64,000 nt of DNA from Phyllostachys edulis (lineage: Eukaryota > Streptophyta > Magnoliopsida > Poales > Poaceae). Numbering within the stretch: position 1 is the first letter of the stretch; the number at the start of each line of letters is the position of its first letter. Location of the stretch: the NCBI GenBank assembly GCA_036346405.1, contig CM070548.1, positions 70,155,739-70,219,738 of the forward strand. Direction: 5' to 3'. The notes below the pieces were generated by a model. It was not told where the DNA came from and searched no databases. It worked only from the letters and a program-made list of their open reading frames with translations. A program made the translations under genes and the position numbers. Shown here piece by piece: positions 59,701 to 64,000 of the stretch.

Positions 59701-62700
59701 GTCAGATCTGTTCACCTTCTTCTTCCTTCCATTGCGTCGCTGCTGACGCAAAGGTCCTTGAGCATTAAATGATGTTGTGTCGCATTAAATGCTGCTGCTT
59801 TTTTGCAGTACCTGTTCCCCCTCTTGTCTCCTCCCCGACCTACTCCCATCTCCTCCTTCACCTACACTTGACCTCATGTGCTTCTGAGTTTCTCAGCAGC
59901 TTTTCCCGCCCCTGGCTATAAAAGCCTGAGCAGCCCTCTTTCATCACCTTTTCCTCACCCAGCTCTCTTGCTCTCATCCCATTTCACCGTGCTTGAAGCT
60001 TCGCCAAGGAGCCCGCTGGAGCTGCGCTGTCGCCTCCTCGTCGCCGAAAGAGTCTACTGGAGCTACGTCGTCTTTGACCACCTCGCCACTGAAGAGTTCA
60101 CCGGATCGCCCATGCCTTCGCTATCTTCCTCCTGTCTTTTCCCTTTCTCTTTGTTCGGGTGAGTTTCTCTGCGCCCTGTTCTCCTTTTGCTCGCACGACC
60201 ATGTTGCGTGATTGTATCTCTTTCACAACCACGTTGCGTAGTTGTGTCCCTTTTACGACCACGTTGAGTAGTCGTATCCTTCGTTGGTCCTCCTCAGGAC
60301 CTCCTCCTTTGACCTCTTTAGGATCTCCTCCTTTGGACCTCCAGCTCAGGACCTCCTCCCGAGAGCCCGTTTCTATTTCCGTGCATTTCTTTTGGTTTTA
60401 GCTTTTGGTTTTCATTTGGATTTATTGTACTTATTTGGCCCTTTTCGCACGTGTAGATTCCGACTTCTTCGAAGAGTTCTTGGACCCAACGACCTCTACC
60501 GAAGAACCTCAGCTCTTCAACAAAGGCAAGTTGTAGACCATTGATCATGTTGTTCTCAGTTTGCAAAGTTATATTGTTTTATATTAACATGCATGGCTAT
60601 TTGTATAAAAATAGTTTGGAATTAGCTAAACACCTACTCGTTAGTATGACTCCTTGAATACTTGTGTTCGATATGTTGACATGTACCTTTGAACACCATA
60701 GGTGGGTAATCTTAGTTGGACATTCTTGTTTTGCTAACCAACAAGGGTGCGTATATTGCTTAGACCGGCTGTAGTTATGCGATGTTTCTTGATCACCTGT
60801 TTCATAATGATTAAATTTTGACTAAGAGATTATGGAATTGTGGCATGTGTTGCCTTGGCATGTGTTGCCCTGGTATGTGTTGCCATGGCCTGTGTGGCCG
60901 CTAATAAAACTTGTTATGCCATGATCAGGGTGGTCATTTGGCCGGGTTGATCCCAAAATATTTTCGCTCGGGCGAGTGATCGTGCAGTAAAGGGGGTGCA
61001 GGAAGCACACTGGGATGAGGAGGTCTCGCCTGAGCAACCACTAAGGACTTAACCTTGTAAGCCATTGATCCGGGCTATACCGTGCAACCACAAGTCCATT
61101 ATGGGGTGGACCTGGCCAACTAATTGGCAATACTTTGATTCGGTTCTGTTTTGGTGGAAGCGTGTAAGACATGAGATGGACATGCACACTTGGCGCAAGA
61201 GGGGGCCAGGAAGGCGAAACCTTAGCGAGCGGAACCGAGTCAAAAGCAAAACCTTGTAAAGGCCTTGTCACGTGCTCTAGCCTGCTTACCTAAGGTCGTG
61301 AGCAGGGGCATCGACGGGTGCCAAACAAACCAGAGAGGTCGTGTCTTGTGGGTAAAGCTGTACAGCCTCTGCAGAGTGTAAATCTATTTGAATAGCCGTG
61401 TCCCTGGTTACGGACATGCCTGGTGATTTCACGCAAGGGGTAGTCTTTCTCAAAATTGCTGGTCTTGGTTGGCCCCGAGTGGTCTGGGTCGTGACCAGGT
61501 TGGTCACGAGAGGTCTGGGCATGACCAGGATGGTCATGTGTTGTTTTCAAAGAAACTTGTTTACTTTTGTATTAATCTTTCAACTTGTGCTTTGCAATCT
61601 ACTTACTGTATTTCAAGTTAATATTGCTTTCTGCAAAGTAACCATAAAGACCTCCTTGTCAAGCCTTGCATGAATACTATTTACCTACATTTCCCTACGG
61701 CTTGCTGAGTACATTCAAAGTACTCATGGCTTCATGCCCTCTGGTTGATCAGCAGCTGAAGAAGACGTCCCAGGGTGCTCTGACCTCTTTGAAGAGGAGG
61801 TCTTCGAAGACCTTGCGTGCTAGGACGTCCTCTACTCGATTGCTTGTGGGCATGTCGAATGGCCTCCACGTGTTCTTTTGTTTCCGCTGTGAGCTCTTTT
61901 GTTGTAGCCCTGTGCGGCAGACCTCTGTAAAAAGCTTGGCCATAAGGTCCTTTGTTGTTATTATTGTTTATTTGTCTGCTTCTTCTATAGTTTGTTGTAT
62001 GGCTGTGATCACATAAATCGTTGAACTGCGGCGGACTAGCGATGATCGTGGGGCGGTCGAGAATGCCTGATGGGTCCCGGGTTGCTTACCCGGGACGTGA
62101 CAGTGGCACGTAGACCAACAATGTCTGGCTGGATGGAGTTGTCGATGCTGACCACCAGGATGGCTCAAACACGGGCCTCATCAGCACACCAACACCCAAA
62201 AACGTCTATATCATACTAAAAGGCCTCATCAACAGTGTCAGCAGCAGCAAGATCAGCCTTTGCCTACTTCTTGGTGGCCTTAGCAAGAGGTGCAGAGGTA
62301 GGCCGACGAGAGAAGGCTGAACCGATGACGACGAACAAGGTCGAGCACCAGTAACATGTCCCTAAAGGTGGAGACCATCGAGCGTGATCTCCATGAGTGA
62401 AGACCACAACCTGTAGTTCGTCCCATTAAGCTTTGTTCCCAAAAATGGGATCGCAGCTGATGGGAAGAAAGCCATCGGTAGACGGTGCAGGAAGGCGCGG
62501 TGACCAAGGCAACAAAGTCTAATAGGCGGTGCTGGACGGCATGGCGGTTAGAGCGACGTACTGTTTCCCCCGCTCTTGCGGCTGGCTAAAACGACCTACA
62601 ACTTAAGGCCTGGCCTGCAACGAAGAAAACCCGAAGGAGCACATGCGGGGGGAACTAGGGTTCCCCTGCTAGCGGCAACGGCGGCAGCAGCACTCTGGCG

Positions 62701-64000
62701 ACGGGTGGCGGGCCCATCCCACGTCGTCCTTCGGTCAGATGATGTCGGGTCGGGCAGCAGCGTCGAGATCGAGCGCGCGGGCGGTAGTGCGGCCTCAGTC
62801 GACCAAATGGACGACATGCGGTGCCGGCGGAGGCGGGCGGCGGCGGAGGCGCAGCAGTGACGGTGCGGCCTCGCCTCGGTCGATGCTATGCTCGAGGGTG
62901 CGGGCTGCGAAGGGAGGCGGAGTAGCGACCTCGGGTCGACGCGTGGCCTCAGGTCGGGAAGGACGGCGGTGGGGGCTGGGGACGGTGGCGGTGGTAGGAT
63001 GGCAGCGGAAGGGAACGAGCTAGGTTAGTGCCCTAGCTCTGATACCATATTATGAATAATGTGTATATATTCAAGAGACCCAATGGGCAATATATATAGG
63101 GGGTACAAGGGGGTATGCCATATACAGATACCATATACAGATAAGGAGATACAAAAGGACTCATATTCTAACACATATGACACTGGATTCAATATCATTT
63201 TACCTTATCAAAACTCACATATGCATAGGTATGCACCCCTAGTTTATGTCCATTAACTATATATATATGTGGTGACATGTATGATGACACCTAATCGATT
63301 TCGTTTTATATCCGCCACTGATTCTCACCTTTTGGCACTAATATATATTAGATAAATTATCTGTCTTTTCTTCATAGCTTAAGTGGGTAGGCCGGTCCGA
63401 CAGGCAAACCGGTCCCAATAAAGTAATATATATTAGATAAATTATCCGTCTTTTCTTAACAGCTTAAGTGGGTAGGCCGGCCGACGGGCGAGCCGGTCCC
63501 AATAAAGCAAAGGATGGAAGGAGCAAGGAAGTGAACAGGAGCTCAAGTCATGCGGTGATGCAGGAAGCATCTTGCCGGACCGTACATGTGAGCGATTTTG
63601 GGCGCATGTGCGTGCAGCACATCGTGCGCCTGCGTTCCAGTGGCGGACCTAGGATTTTCACGATGGGTGTTCGGAGTTACAAAAATATTGATCAGTACAG
63701 TACATAACATAAAGATCCACAATAGTAATAACGGAAGTACTAATTGTTTGTACCAGATATAACATCTCAATTCTCAAATAATTCAAATAAATTACAAAAT
63801 AATTAAGAAAATTACAATTTAACTCGACGATGCTTCATGCATTGGAAGCGAGATATGACATCATCGTCCTTAACTTATAGGAAAATTTCTCGCTCAAGAA
63901 ATGTGACCAAGCAGTCATTCAAGTATTGCTCACCCATTCTATTTCTTAGCTTATTCTTCACATACTTCATTGAAGAAAATACTCTCTCAACACTAGCAGT

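Larger units (their letters stand above)
39486..63173 (-). mobile_element. Copia C: Ale/Retrofit-like LTR retrotransposon with nested insertions
   Basis: Minus-strand order: 5' LTR (63173-63048), primer-binding site, leader, gag, insertion S2, gag, Tat insertion, zinc knuckle, protease, integrase, reverse transcriptase, RNase H, polypurine tract, 3' LTR (39640-39486). Flanks CATAG (39481-39485) and CATAT (63174-63178) are a near-perfect 5-bp duplication. Subtracting the Tat and S2 insertions leaves about 4.9 kb, the usual size of this group. Many stops show it is inactive. The LTRs differ by substitutions and a short duplication, so insertion is not recent. Confidence 0.85.

Overview
This window is nuclear DNA from a flowering plant, most likely a grass. 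The evidence is the mixture of element families: SIRE- and Ale/Retrofit-like Copia, a Tat-lineage Gypsy with an antisense ORF, Tekay-like solo LTRs, CACTA elements with ACAGACGGTT-type subterminal repeats, Stowaway- and Harbinger-type MITEs, a plant L1 LINE and plant-mobile-domain sequence. I find no intact host gene, no rRNA or tRNA gene and no CRISPR. Nearly everything assignable is a transposable element, most of it decayed by stop codons and frameshifts.

Layout. 1-4710: minus-strand SIRE-like Copia (Copia A) with gag, PBS and a long LTR. 4711-6690: a hAT-derived stretch holding exon-intron fragments of a kinesin-12-type motor gene. 6692-about 7020: the left end of a CACTA element (CACTA-1). 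7.0-12.2 kb: mostly unassigned, with microsatellites and one foldback MITE. 12204-20467: an 8.26-kb Mutator-like element (MULE) with about 270-bp inverted ends and a 9-bp target duplication (8/9 identical). It carries both ends of a transposase gene, a broken plant-mobile-domain (PMD) gene, repeat arrays, telomere-like repeats and a GRF-type zinc-finger gene with its own TATA box. 21715-22757: Harbinger-type element. 24735-29194: truncated Copia B with a hAT element (26301-28152) inside its gag. 29804-37284: Stowaway-type MITE split by an L1 LINE (30023-37190).

39486-63173 is a nested block. Copia C (minus strand, both LTRs present) was entered by a Tat Gypsy (about 43084-58921) and by a solo LTR (S2, 59132-62102). 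The Tat element was entered by another solo LTR (S1, 43395-47750) and by a small hAT element (57937-58487). S1 was entered by CACTA-2 (43825-45106). Target-site duplications support most of these boundaries. 63638-64000 is the end of a further hAT element that runs off the window.

Two things stand out. The MULE is a composite element whose inverted ends share a GGCGTGAC/GTCACGCC motif with an internal tandem array. The Tat element carries an antisense gene with its own TATA box and several apparent GT-AG introns; because it is antisense, those introns would not be removed when the genomic sense RNA is copied. All family names rest on motifs read by eye, without a database search.
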